From an uncultured Opitutia bacterium (GTDB taxonomy: Bacteria > Verrucomicrobiota > Verrucomicrobiia > Opitutales > UBA953), in assembly GCA_903924185.1 (NCBI GenBank), contig CAIYAN010000191.1:1-7675 (forward strand): 7,675 nucleotides of DNA, in the 5' to 3' direction. The notes below the pieces were generated by a model, which had not been told where the DNA came from, did not search any database, and was given only the letters and a program-made list of their open reading frames with translations. Both the position numbers and the translations under genes were made by a program. Shown piece by piece: positions 1 to 6,824 of this stretch (positions within the stretch are counted from its first letter, which is position 1; every line of letters starts with the position of its first letter).

Positions 1-839
1 CCCTCGATCCAGCCCTGGTGGGCGGTCTGCCAATCGGCCGACGGGGCGATGACGTATTCGATTTCCATCTGCTCGAACTCACGGGAGCGGAAGATGAAGT
101 TGCGCGGGTTGATTTCGTTACGGAAAGCCTTACCAATTTGGGCGATACCGAACGGCAACTTCACGCGGCCAGTATCGACCACGTTCTTAAAGTTAATGAA
201 GATACCCTGCGCCGTTTCGGGGCGAAGGTAAGCCGTCGCGGAAGCGTCCTGCATGGCGCCGACGTACGTCTGGAACATCATGTTAAACGAGCGGGGCGGC
301 GTCAGGGAGCCGGGCTTGCCGGTGGCGGGCGATGGGATGAGGGCATGCTCCTCGGGCTTCGCCTCGGTATAATCCTTAAGGGTAAGCGGCTCGAGGGCGC
401 CCTGCTTGGCCAGCTTACGCTTCATCTCATTGGCCATCTCTTCGGCCTTGGCCGACATCGTCTCGTCTTCGAGTACGGAAATATACCCGATGGTCTCGCC
501 CGCTACGCGGACGGGGGCGAAGAACAGCTGGTCGGCGCGGTAGCGCATCTTGGACTCCTTACAATCGACCAGCGGGTCGGTGAAGTTTTCGATGTGGCCC
601 GAAGCCTTCCACGTCGTGGGGTGGTGGATGATCGAGGAATCCAGGCCGACGATGTCATCGCGACGATGGACGAAGTCCTGCCACCAAGCCTGCTTGATGT
701 TATTCTTCAGCTCGACGCCGAGGGGGCCGTAGTCAAAGAAGCCGTTAAAACCGCCGTAAATGTCGGAGGAAGGGAAGACAAACCCGCGGCGTTTGCACAG
801 GTTGATGATGTTTTCCATCTTATCGGTCGGGTCGGCCAT
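1..839 (-). CDS. glyS: Glycyl-tRNA synthetase, dimeric class II type (3' end of gene outside window)
   Basis: Charges tRNA-Gly with glycine using ATP in the cytoplasm. The first 279 codons are present; the gene runs off the left edge. The N-terminus (MADPTDKMENIINLCKRRGF) leads into the family's typical GGFNGFFDYGPLG stretch (residues 29-41). These are followed by HHPTTWKASGHIENFTDPLVDCK (roughly 72-94), the LRPETAQGIF signature (205-214), and class II motif 2 beginning FRNEINPRNFIFRSREFEQ (239-257), where the arginines and glutamates bind ATP and the acceptor stem. This is the alpha-2 enzyme shared by many bacteria, archaea and eukaryotes, not the bacterial alpha2/beta2 GlyQ/GlyS pair. Motif 3 and the anticodon-binding domain lie beyond the window. 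The ATG at 839 is chosen because it matches the usual family start; no Shine-Dalgarno precedes it. It lies 57 bases after the MCE gene and is probably the distal gene of the scpB-pheA-mce operon. No frameshift is seen. Confidence 0.96.
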   Translation of the reverse strand, partial: MADPTDKMENIINLCKRRGFVFPSSDIYGGFNGFFDYGPLGVELKNNIKQAWWQDFVHRRDDIVGLDSSIIHHPTTWKASGHIENFTDPLVDCKESKMRYRADQLFFAPVRVAGETIGYISVLEDETMSAKAEEMANEMKRKLAKQGALEPLTLKDYTEAKPEEHALIPSPATGKPGSLTPPRSFNMMFQTYVGAMQDASATAYLRPETAQGIFINFKNVVDTGRVKLPFGIAQIGKAFRNEINPRNFIFRSREFEQMEIEYVIAPSADWQTAHQGWIE

Positions 840-843
840 GGTT

Positions 844-864
844 GGGTAAAACCTTTGCTTACCC
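844..864 (-). promoter_or_regulatory. Inverted repeat just upstream of the glyS start
   Basis: A 6-bp perfect inverted repeat (GGGTAA at 844-849 and TTACCC at 859-864, 9-base loop) sits in the 57-base gap between the MCE gene and glyS, ending about 5 bases before the glyS ATG. In the glyS mRNA it would form a small hairpin next to the initiation codon, where it could affect ribosome access. It has no T-run, so it is not a convincing terminator, and nothing resembles a T-box or a glycine riboswitch. It may be chance in GC-rich DNA. Confidence 0.25.
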
Positions 865-895
865 CTTGGGACGGCAGCCCCGCAAGCCTCTTCCC

Positions 896-1831
896 TCAGC
901 GAGGCTGGGGTTCGGTCGTCAAACCACGCGCTTTCTTGGTCCAAGTGCGGGCCGCCTCGGAGACCGCCTTGAAAAGATCCGCCACCTCGGCAGCGGTGCC
1001 GCTCAGCTTGGCCTCGGAGCCCTCCATCGAAGCCGTGAAGGACTCCAAGGCGGCCCGAGCATCGGCGAGACGCACTTGCAGTTGGCCGATGGTTTCACCA
1101 TCCAGGCGACGGTCGGCGGCTTCCGCCGCGGCGCGCAAGGCCGCGCAGCTCTCCGTCAGGCGGCGCGCCTTCGCCCCGAGGTTCTCCGCGGAGGTCACCT
1201 CTGCGAACGCTGCCGTCGAGGCTTCTAGTCGGGCCGAGAAAGCGGCGGCGCGGTCGGGATCCGTCTGCGCGTAATATTTATCTAAGTCGCGCTCGAGCTC
1301 TTGGGCAATCAAGCCCAAGTCACGGCTCGTCGCCCGTTCGAGTTCCTTCACCACCCGCTCGATGGCGCGTTGCGTGGTGACCCCGGAGGCGGGAATCTCA
1401 TCGCGGGCCAGCTGGGCTGGGACCGGATCCCGCGCGTCCCAGAAAAGTTCGACCTGTAACATCCCTGAAGCCGGACTCACCGCGACGAGGTGGGCGCGGA
1501 GCCCACGCTGCACCTCCTCTTGTAAGCGTTCACCGCGCAGACGGTCAGCGAAACCGCGGTCTTCCAAGGTATCTGGATCGAGGCTCAAGACGACCTCGGG
1601 GCGGAGGCGCTGCTCGGCATCTATAAAGAGCCCAATGGCGGAAACCTGCCCGACCACCACGCCTTGGACGCGCACGGGGGTTCCCGTCGAGATACCATAC
1701 ACCGAGAAAGCCGGGCGGAAGAGCACGCGGACCAAAGGGGCGTTCCAAGCCCGCCACCATGACCATAGCGCGACCCCGCACGTCAGCACGAGGAGCGTGA
1801 GCAACACGCCGCCAAGGGCGCGACGGCTCAT
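896..1831 (-). CDS. MCE (MlaD-like) domain membrane-anchored protein, putative lipid transport component
   Basis: MCE proteins bind lipids or other hydrophobic substrates on the periplasmic face of the inner membrane, usually as ring-forming partners of an MlaE/MlaF-type ABC transporter. This 311-aa protein has a short basic start (MSRR), one membrane segment at about residues 7-27 (LLTLLVLTCGVALW core), and a single MCE domain at about 33-132. That domain includes YGISTGTPVRVQGVVVGQV, the hallmark G-x-x-V-x-x-x-G-hxVGxV pattern, and the second-half strand GLRAHLVAVSPASGMLQVELFW. A largely helical, coiled-coil-prone tail follows from about 150 to 300. The overall shape (TM anchor, one MCE domain, helical tail) is typical of the family. 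The start overlaps the pheA stop by four bases (ATGA at 1828-1831), so translation is probably coupled. No ATPase or permease gene is adjacent in the window. The substrate is unknown. Confidence 0.85.
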   Translation of the reverse strand: MSRRALGGVLLTLLVLTCGVALWSWWRAWNAPLVRVLFRPAFSVYGISTGTPVRVQGVVVGQVSAIGLFIDAEQRLRPEVVLSLDPDTLEDRGFADRLRGERLQEEVQRGLRAHLVAVSPASGMLQVELFWDARDPVPAQLARDEIPASGVTTQRAIERVVKELERATSRDLGLIAQELERDLDKYYAQTDPDRAAAFSARLEASTAAFAEVTSAENLGAKARRLTESCAALRAAAEAADRRLDGETIGQLQVRLADARAALESFTASMEGSEAKLSGTAAEVADLFKAVSEAARTWTKKARGLTTEPQPR

Positions 1832-2895
1832 CCGGCGGACTGTGGGTAGCTACCCAGCCACTTGACGATTTCGCAACGACCCTTGAGCGCAACGACGGCC
1901 TCTTGGACGGCAGACGAATCCCAGTGGCCTGGAAAATCGATGAAGAAGAGGTACTCCCAAGCCCGGCGCCGGCTCGGACGCGACTCGATGCGAATCAGGT
2001 TGATACCACGGTCGGAAAAAGAACTCAGGGCGGCCTGGAGTGCACCCGGCTCGTGCTTCAACGTGAGCACGACACTTGTCACCTCTTCTTTAGCGCCCGT
2101 GGCGTTAGCTGTGAGCCCAATGACGAAGAACCGCGTCGCGTTATCGCGGCGATCCTGGATACCACGGGCGAGGATAGGGACGCCGCGGGATTCGGCCGCG
2201 GAGGCGGAAGCGACAGCGGCGGCACCCTGGGGCTCGCGAGCCACCTGTTCGACGGCGGCGGCGGTGCTGTCGGTCTCGACCAAGGTCGCGTTAGGGGCAT
2301 GTCGGGAGAGCCACCCGCGACATTGGGCGAGAGCGATATCCTTAGACAGGACACGCGTCACTGCATCGAGGGAGCCGAAGCCCACGAGGCACTGCTCGAC
2401 GGCCAACGTTACTTGAGCGACGACCTTGAGTTCGGATTCCGCCAAGAGGTCAAGGGAGTGACTCACGACGCCCTCGGTGGAGTTCTCCACCGGTACGACG
2501 CCGTAAGAAGCCTCTCCCGATTCGACGGCGGCAAAGATATCGCCAATCGAACGGAGCGGCAGGGACGGCACGCTGGAGCCAAAGGCCCGCAGCTGGGCCT
2601 GCTGCGTGAAGGAGCCTTCGGGTCCGAGGTAGGCGACGGGCTTCGCCATCTGGGCGCCGATGGAAAGGGAGATCACTTCGCGGAAGACCGAACGGACGCC
2701 GGACGCCGGAATGTTCGGCGCCGCCTCGACGAGGGCGCTCAGGACCTGCTCTTCACGCTGGGGGGCGTAGACGGGGGCGCCCGACTTCAACTTCGCTTCA
2801 CCAATCGCGCGCGCAACTTCGAGACGCTCGCCCAGCAGGCGTAACATCTCACGGTCGATACGGTCGACCTCACGGCGATGTTGGTCGAGGCTCAT
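1828..2895 (-). CDS. pheA: Bifunctional chorismate mutase / prephenate dehydratase (P-protein)
   Basis: Converts chorismate to prephenate and then to phenylpyruvate, the committed steps of phenylalanine synthesis, in the cytoplasm. The 355-aa protein shows three modules. The first is an AroQ-type chorismate mutase at about 1-82, where R7, R24, K35, R47 and E48 line up with E. coli R11, R28, K39, R51 and E52. The second is a prephenate dehydratase domain at about 86-262, opening with AYLGPEGSFTQQA and holding the VPVENSTEG motif (134-142) and the catalytic TRF motif (254-256). The third is a C-terminal ACT domain at about 273-350 with HEPGALQAAL (281-290) and ESRP (304-307), the Phe-binding elements that give feedback inhibition. 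Length is normal for the fused enzyme. Its ATG overlaps the scpB stop by four bases and its stop overlaps the MCE start in the same way. No Shine-Dalgarno is visible, so translational coupling is the likely way it is translated. Confidence 0.96.
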   Translation of the reverse strand: MSLDQHRREVDRIDREMLRLLGERLEVARAIGEAKLKSGAPVYAPQREEQVLSALVEAAPNIPASGVRSVFREVISLSIGAQMAKPVAYLGPEGSFTQQAQLRAFGSSVPSLPLRSIGDIFAAVESGEASYGVVPVENSTEGVVSHSLDLLAESELKVVAQVTLAVEQCLVGFGSLDAVTRVLSKDIALAQCRGWLSRHAPNATLVETDSTAAAVEQVAREPQGAAAVASASAAESRGVPILARGIQDRRDNATRFFVIGLTANATGAKEEVTSVVLTLKHEPGALQAALSSFSDRGINLIRIESRPSRRRAWEYLFFIDFPGHWDSSAVQEAVVALKGRCEIVKWLGSYPQSAG

Positions 2896-3686
2896 GCGGT
2901 CGGTGCAGAAGAATCGGCATCAGCCGGTGGATTTTCGAGGGCGACGGGGGTGGAAGTATCGGCGGCGGGCAGGCCCATTTCGGCGTCACCGACGGCCACG
3001 GGCGTCGTGGCACGCGTAATCCATTCGGAAATCTGCGCGGGCGACAGGACATCGGATGCGGGCAACTCACCCAGCGTGCGCAGGCCGGTGAAATCGAGAA
3101 ACTTGTCGGTCGTCCCGTATTGGATGGGACGGCCCGGGAGATCAGCGCGACCCGTCACGGCAACGAACTCGAGCTCCATCAAACGATTCAAAGCGCTATC
3201 GACGGAAACGCCACGGATGGCCTCCATCTCTGGACGCGTGACGGGTTGACGGTAGGCGACGATGGAAAGCGTTTCGAGGGCGGCGGGGCTGAGGCGCTGT
3301 GGGCGGGGCTCACCACGAAGTAGACGAACCCAATCGGCGTAGACGGGTGAGATCACGAGACGGAAGCCTTCCGGACCTTGTAGGATGCGCGACGCATCAT
3401 TGGCCTCGCGCATTTCAACCTCGAGGGCGTCGACCGCCTCGCGAATCTGCGTGGCCGTCAGCAACGTCGGCACCTGATCGATGATATCCTGGATCACCTC
3501 TTGCACCGGTTGAGTAGCGACGGGGGCGGACGCGGTGCCGGGCTCGGCGCCCGGCCGCTCTTCTGTCGACTCGGAGGCCGATTGGGCATGGTAGCGCTGG
3601 ACGACCTTTTGGATGTCCTTGATGGAGACCGCCTCGGAGGTCGAGAGCAGGAGCGCCTTGATGATTTTCTTAAGGTTGAATTCCAC
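2892..3686 (-). CDS. scpB: Segregation and condensation protein B (ScpB), GTG start
   Basis: ScpB dimers bind ScpA (kleisin) in the Smc-ScpAB complex that compacts and segregates the chromosome. From the GTG at 3686 the protein is 264 aa and begins (M)EFNLKKIIKALLLSTSEAVSI, which fits the first winged helix of the family. The second winged-helix half carries the very conserved RLSPAALETLSIVAYRQPVTR (about 131-151), IRGV (157-160), GRADLPGRPIQYGTT (179-193) and FLDFTGLRTLGELP (196-209). Two non-conserved Pro/Ala/Glu/Ser-rich stretches, about 35-62 and 228-264, make it longer than the roughly 200-aa Bacillus protein. The frame stays open up to another GTG at 3752, preceded directly by TAA, which would add 22 residues (MGRADSAVRPLFRQSNFTPL...). 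I prefer 3686 because family similarity begins there. Neither start has a Shine-Dalgarno. scpA is not adjacent in this window. This is probably the first gene of the operon leading into pheA. Confidence 0.93.
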   Translation of the reverse strand: MEFNLKKIIKALLLSTSEAVSIKDIQKVVQRYHAQSASESTEERPGAEPGTASAPVATQPVQEVIQDIIDQVPTLLTATQIREAVDALEVEMREANDASRILQGPEGFRLVISPVYADWVRLLRGEPRPQRLSPAALETLSIVAYRQPVTRPEMEAIRGVSVDSALNRLMELEFVAVTGRADLPGRPIQYGTTDKFLDFTGLRTLGELPASDVLSPAQISEWITRATTPVAVGDAEMGLPAADTSTPVALENPPADADSSAPTA

Positions 3687-3752
3687 GGGGGAGAGGGGCG
3701 TAAAATTGGATTGTCGGAAAAGGGGGCGGACGGCAGAGTCGGCCCTTCCCAC

Positions 3753-3780
3753 TTATTAGGGGGGTCCCCCCTACTGACAA
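3753..3780 (-). promoter_or_regulatory. Weak candidate sigma-70-type promoter for scpB operon
   Basis: On the minus strand TTGTCA (3780-3775, one mismatch to TTGACA) is followed after 16 bases by TAATAA (3758-3753, only three of six matches to TATAAT). Transcription would then begin near 3745. That would exclude the GTG at 3752 as a start and leave a leader of about 60 bases before the GTG at 3686. The -10 match is poor, so this is only a candidate. No comparable promoter could be recognised for ilvD on the plus strand. Confidence 0.22.
3757..3773. repeat. Perfect 17-bp dyad (8-1-8) in scpB/ilvD divergent intergenic region
   Basis: The sequence TAGGGGGGTCCCCCCTA is a perfect inverted repeat with one central base. 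It lies in the region between two divergent genes, 28 bases before the ilvD start and about 70 bases before the preferred scpB start. It falls within the spacer of the weak candidate scpB promoter. Possible readings are a binding site for a dimeric regulator, a hairpin-forming repeat dispersed in the genome, or a relic. It lacks a T-run, and its neighbours are divergent starts, so it is not placed as a terminator. The dyad itself is certain; its role is not known. Confidence 0.6.
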
Positions 3781-3801
3781 CCGCAGACTTTTCACACCCA
3801 C

Positions 3802-5490
3802 ATGAGCTCCCCTGATTGCACCCGCCAGCACTCCTCCATCGTCGTGGACGGCGCCGACCGCGCCCCCAGCCGCGCCATGCTCCGGGCCGTTGGCTTCACC
3901 GATGCCGACTTCCATAAGCCGGTGGTGGGCGTGGCCTCGACTTGGTCGATGGTGACCCCCTGCAACATGCATATCGACCGGCTGGCCGTGGAAGCCTCTA
4001 AAGGCGCCGACCAAGCAGGCGGTAAAGGCGTGATTTTTGGGACGATCACCGTCTCGGATGGCATCTCCATGGGTACGCCGGGGATGCGTTACTCGCTCGT
4101 TTCCCGCGAGATCATCGCCGACTCCATCGAGGCCGTGGCTGGTGCGGAAGGCTTTGACGGCCTCGTCACCATCGGCGGTTGCGACAAGAATATGCCAGGC
4201 TGCGTGATGGCCATGGCCCGTCTAAACCGCCCCTCCGTCTTCGTCTATGGCGGCACCATCGTCCCTGGCCTACACCGCGGCCAATCCGCAGATATCGTCA
4301 CCGTCTTCGAAGCCGTCGGTAAGTATGCCGGCAAGCAGATCGACGACGCGGAGCTCAAGGAAATTGAGAAATGTTCGATTCCGGGCGAAGGCTCCTGTGG
4401 TGGCATGTATACCGCCAACACCATGGCCTCGGCCATCGAAGCCCTCGGCCTCAGCCTACCCGATAGTTCTGCTCAGCTCGCGAACTCCAAGGACAAACTC
4501 GCCGACTGCGAACGCGCTGGCAAAGCCGTATTGGAGTTGCTCAAGAAGAACATCCGCCCCTCGGACATCCTCTCGAAGAAAGCCTTTGAGAACGCCATCA
4601 CCGTCGTCATCGCCCTCGGCGGTTCGACGAATGCAGTGCTTCACCTCATTGCGATGGCCCACACCGCCCACATCAAACTGACCCTCGAAGATTTCGAACG
4701 CGTCGGCCGCAAGGTCCCCGTGCTCGCCGACCTCAAGCCGAGCGGTAAGTACAACATGGCTCACTTCGTGCGTATCGGCGGCCTCCAGCCGCTGCTCAAG
4801 ATGCTGCTCGATCAGGGCCTTCTGCATGGCGATTGCATGACGGTCACCGGCAAGACCGTGGCGGAAAACCTGGCGAACGTCGGGAACTACGCAGCAGACC
4901 AGGACGTTGTCCGTCCCTTCTCCAATCCTATCAAGGCTGATAGCCACCTCCGCATTCTCCGTGGTAACCTCGCGCCCGAAGGCGCCGTCGCCAAGATCAC
5001 CGGCAAAGAAGGCAGCGCCTTCACCGGCAAGGCCATCGTCTACGAATCGGAAGAAGACTCCCTGAAGGGCATCCTTAGTGGAGAAGTCAAAGACGGCCAC
5101 GTCATCGTCATCCGCAACGAAGGCCCCAAGGGTGGCCCCGGCATGCGCGAGATGCTCGGACCGACCAGCGCCATCATGGGCAAGGGCTTGGGCAAGACCA
5201 TCGCCCTCATCACCGATGGACGCTTCTCGGGCGGCAGTCACGGCTTCGTGGTTGGTCACATCACCCCGGAAGCCGCCGTGGGCGGTGTTCTCGCTGTCGT
5301 CCAGAACGGCGACAGCATCATCATCGACGCCCTCAAGAACGAAATCAACCTCGCGGTCCCCGCAGAAGAAATCGCCCGTCGCCTGCAGGCTTGGAAGCCC
5401 ACCCCTTGCAAAGAAAAGCGTGGCACGTTGGCCAAGTATGCGAAACTCGTGTCCTCTGCCAGCGATGGCGCGGTGACCGACGCCGACTAA
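3802..5490 (+). CDS. ilvD: Dihydroxy-acid dehydratase, probable [2Fe-2S] type
   Basis: Dehydrates 2,3-dihydroxy-isovalerate and 2,3-dihydroxy-3-methylvalerate to the keto acids that give valine, leucine and isoleucine (and pantothenate). It is a cytoplasmic Fe-S enzyme of the IlvD/Edd family. The 562-aa length is normal. Three cluster-ligand cysteines are seen in the expected spacing: C54 in TPCNMH, C127 in GGCDKNMPGC and C199 in GEGSCGGMYTANTM. The presence of C54, where the E. coli [4Fe-4S] enzyme has no cysteine, points to the [2Fe-2S] group found in cyanobacteria, mycobacteria and plants. D86 (TVSDGISMG) and D128-K129 fit the magnesium site, and TDGRFSGGSHGF (471-482) carries the conserved active-site serines. 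The ATG at 3802 gives a family-like N-terminus reaching DRAPSRAMLRAVGF. No Shine-Dalgarno lies before it (TTTTCACACCCAC). It diverges from scpB and is closed by a strong terminator, so it is probably monocistronic. Confidence 0.97.
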   Translation: MSSPDCTRQHSSIVVDGADRAPSRAMLRAVGFTDADFHKPVVGVASTWSMVTPCNMHIDRLAVEASKGADQAGGKGVIFGTITVSDGISMGTPGMRYSLVSREIIADSIEAVAGAEGFDGLVTIGGCDKNMPGCVMAMARLNRPSVFVYGGTIVPGLHRGQSADIVTVFEAVGKYAGKQIDDAELKEIEKCSIPGEGSCGGMYTANTMASAIEALGLSLPDSSAQLANSKDKLADCERAGKAVLELLKKNIRPSDILSKKAFENAITVVIALGGSTNAVLHLIAMAHTAHIKLTLEDFERVGRKVPVLADLKPSGKYNMAHFVRIGGLQPLLKMLLDQGLLHGDCMTVTGKTVAENLANVGNYAADQDVVRPFSNPIKADSHLRILRGNLAPEGAVAKITGKEGSAFTGKAIVYESEEDSLKGILSGEVKDGHVIVIRNEGPKGGPGMREMLGPTSAIMGKGLGKTIALITDGRFSGGSHGFVVGHITPEAAVGGVLAVVQNGDSIIIDALKNEINLAVPAEEIARRLQAWKPTPCKEKRGTLAKYAKLVSSASDGAVTDAD

Positions 5491-5511
5491 GCGAGTCCAT
5501 GCGAGGTGCTC

Positions 5512-5546
5512 GCAGGCGAGACTCCGGTCTCGCCTGCTTTGTTTTT
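5512..5546 (+). terminator. Rho-independent terminator of ilvD
   Basis: A perfect 11-bp GC-rich stem (GCAGGCGAGAC at 5512-5522 with GTCTCGCCTGC at 5527-5537) closes on a TCCG tetraloop, which fits the stable UNCG class. It is followed by TTTGTTTTT (5538-5546). It begins 22 bases after the ilvD stop and ends 33 bases before the next gene. A smaller 5-bp stem (GCGAG 5501-5505, CTCGC 5509-5513) overlaps its left foot. Confidence 0.93.
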
Positions 5547-5578
5547 GCCTCCGCTCAGGAAGCAGGCACCGTGCCCGT

Positions 5579-6787
5579 ATGCTTCGCCCCACCCTGCTCG
5601 CCCTCGCATGCCTTGGCACGTGCGCCCTTGACGCCGCACCCGAACCCAACTTCACGCGGCGCACCCTGACCACGGACTTCTTCAGTGAAGGTTGCGCCGT
5701 CGGCGACCTCAACGGCGACGGCAAGCCGGACATCGTGGCTGGACCGCACTGGTACGAAGGCCCCGACTTCCGCGTCCGCCATGTTTTGGCGGCCAACCCG
5801 GGTCGGCCCTATGACCCGCTCGGCTACTCAGATTCGTTCGTACAACTGATCGCGGACCTCAATGGTGACGGCCGGCCGGACGTCATTACCGTCGGCTTCC
5901 CGGGCAAGGAAACGTATTGGTATGAGAACCCAGGCGCGCAGACGGACGTTACATGGAAGCGCCACCTCTTCCTGGCCAAGACTGACAACGAATCACCGCA
6001 CCTCATTGACCTTGATGGCGACGGCAAACCCGAGCTCGTCTGTATGTCCGAGGGCGCCGTGGGCTTCGTTAAGCTCGCCGCCGATCCCACGCAGCCTGCG
6101 AAATTTACCGCCATCAGTGCGGCCGACCCTAAAAAGTATGCGCGCTTCACGCACGGCCTGGGCGTGGGCGACCTGAATGGTGATGGCCTTCCTGATATCC
6201 TTGAACGCAACGGCTGGTGGGAAAACCCCGGTCCTAAAGCCCCTGCCGGCACGCTTTGGACCTTTCACGCCGTCGCCTTTTCGGCGGGCCGTAATGGCGG
6301 CGCGCAGATGATTGTTACCGACGTCGATGGGGACGGCTTGGCGGACGTACTCACCTCGCTCGACGCGCACCGTTTCGGCCTTTCGTGGTTCCAGCAGCGC
6401 CGCGACGCGAAGGGCGAAAGCACTTTCGTCGAGCACCGCATCCTCGACGACAAGCCGGCGAACTCCTTGGGCGGCTTAGTGCTGGGACAGATGCATGCTT
6501 TGGTGCTGAGCAAACAAGCATCCGATGGCCGCCCAGTCCTCTTCACCGGCAAACGCTTCTGGGCCCACGGACCGAAGGGAGATGCCAATCCCCTCGCGGT
6601 TCCGCTGGTGATCGGCCTGACATGGGTGAAAGACGCCGCTGGCACTATCATCTTCTCGACGCACGTAGCGGATGATGACTCGGGTATCGGGACGCAGTTC
6701 GCCGTTGCGGACCTCAATGGCGACGGACGGGCGGAAATCGTGACGGCCAATAAAAAAGGCCTCCACGTCCTGACGCTCCGTCCGTAA
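5579..6787 (+). CDS. Secreted FG-GAP/VCBS-repeat beta-propeller protein, function unknown
   Basis: A 402-aa protein with a probable signal peptide (MLRPTLLALACLGTCALDAA, cleavage near residue 19-20), so it should act outside the cytoplasm. Cysteines 11 and 15 do not make a convincing lipobox. Six calcium-binding-type loops of the FG-GAP/integrin-alpha form are visible: DLNGDG at 43, 93, 198 and 378, DLDGDG at 144 and DVDGDG at 248. The first five are 50-54 residues apart. The 130-residue gap before the sixth leaves room for one or two blades without a calcium loop, so a seven-bladed propeller is plausible. Aromatic motifs recur after some loops (HWYEGP 57-62, YWYENPG 113-119, GWWENPG 212-218). 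No catalytic domain, anchor or sorting signal is seen. Such proteins usually bind partners or carbohydrate, but no ligand can be named. The start directly follows the ilvD terminator, leaving only 32 bases, so its promoter is not obvious. An AGGAA lies 17 bases upstream, too far for an ordinary ribosome site. Confidence 0.86.
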   Translation: MLRPTLLALACLGTCALDAAPEPNFTRRTLTTDFFSEGCAVGDLNGDGKPDIVAGPHWYEGPDFRVRHVLAANPGRPYDPLGYSDSFVQLIADLNGDGRPDVITVGFPGKETYWYENPGAQTDVTWKRHLFLAKTDNESPHLIDLDGDGKPELVCMSEGAVGFVKLAADPTQPAKFTAISAADPKKYARFTHGLGVGDLNGDGLPDILERNGWWENPGPKAPAGTLWTFHAVAFSAGRNGGAQMIVTDVDGDGLADVLTSLDAHRFGLSWFQQRRDAKGESTFVEHRILDDKPANSLGGLVLGQMHALVLSKQASDGRPVLFTGKRFWAHGPKGDANPLAVPLVIGLTWVKDAAGTIIFSTHVADDDSGIGTQFAVADLNGDGRAEIVTANKKGLHVLTLRP

Positions 6788-6804
6788 GCGGGCGAACGGG
6801 ATTG

Positions 6805-6824
6805 CCTCCACCCCTGCGGAGGGG
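6805..6824 (+). promoter_or_regulatory. Purine-rich ribosome-binding-like site within a small hairpin before pgi
   Basis: GGAGGGG at 6818-6824 is the only strong Shine-Dalgarno-like string before any gene in the window, but it sits 14 bases from the pgi ATG, longer than usual. It can pair either as CCTCC (6805-6809) with GGAGG (6818-6822) or as CCCC (6811-6814) with GGGG (6821-6824). The site could therefore be partly hidden in a hairpin. A second GAGG lies only two bases before the ATG, too close to work well. Confidence 0.35.

Noticed and set aside
840..895. T-box or glycine riboswitch upstream of glyS
   Set aside because: The gap is only 57 bases, too short for either, and lacks T-box or glycine-aptamer conserved elements.
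18..1274. A 418-codon open frame on the plus strand opposite glyS and the MCE gene
   Set aside because: It is antisense to two clear genes, spans their junction, has low-complexity Arg/Ala-rich sequence and matches no family I know; it arises from GC-rich codon positions.
1903..2844. A 313-codon plus-strand open frame opposite pheA
   Set aside because: Complementary to a complete three-domain PheA; composition is typical of antisense frames in GC-rich DNA.
3757..3773. Dyad read as a bidirectional terminator
   Set aside because: It lies between divergent starts, where no transcript needs ending, has only a one-base centre and has no T-run on either side.
5565..5575. Short palindrome GGCACCGTGCC just before the FG-GAP start
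   Set aside because: Five-base arms with a one-base centre are expected often by chance in DNA this rich in G and C.
5579..5623. Lipoprotein signal for the FG-GAP protein
   Set aside because: Cys11 is preceded by ALA and lies too early, and Cys15 has Thr at -1; a standard signal peptidase I site near residue 20 fits better.
4456..5796. A 446-codon open frame on the minus strand across ilvD, its terminator and the FG-GAP start
   Set aside because: It runs through the terminator hairpin and two well-supported genes and has no recognisable domain, so it is a shadow frame.
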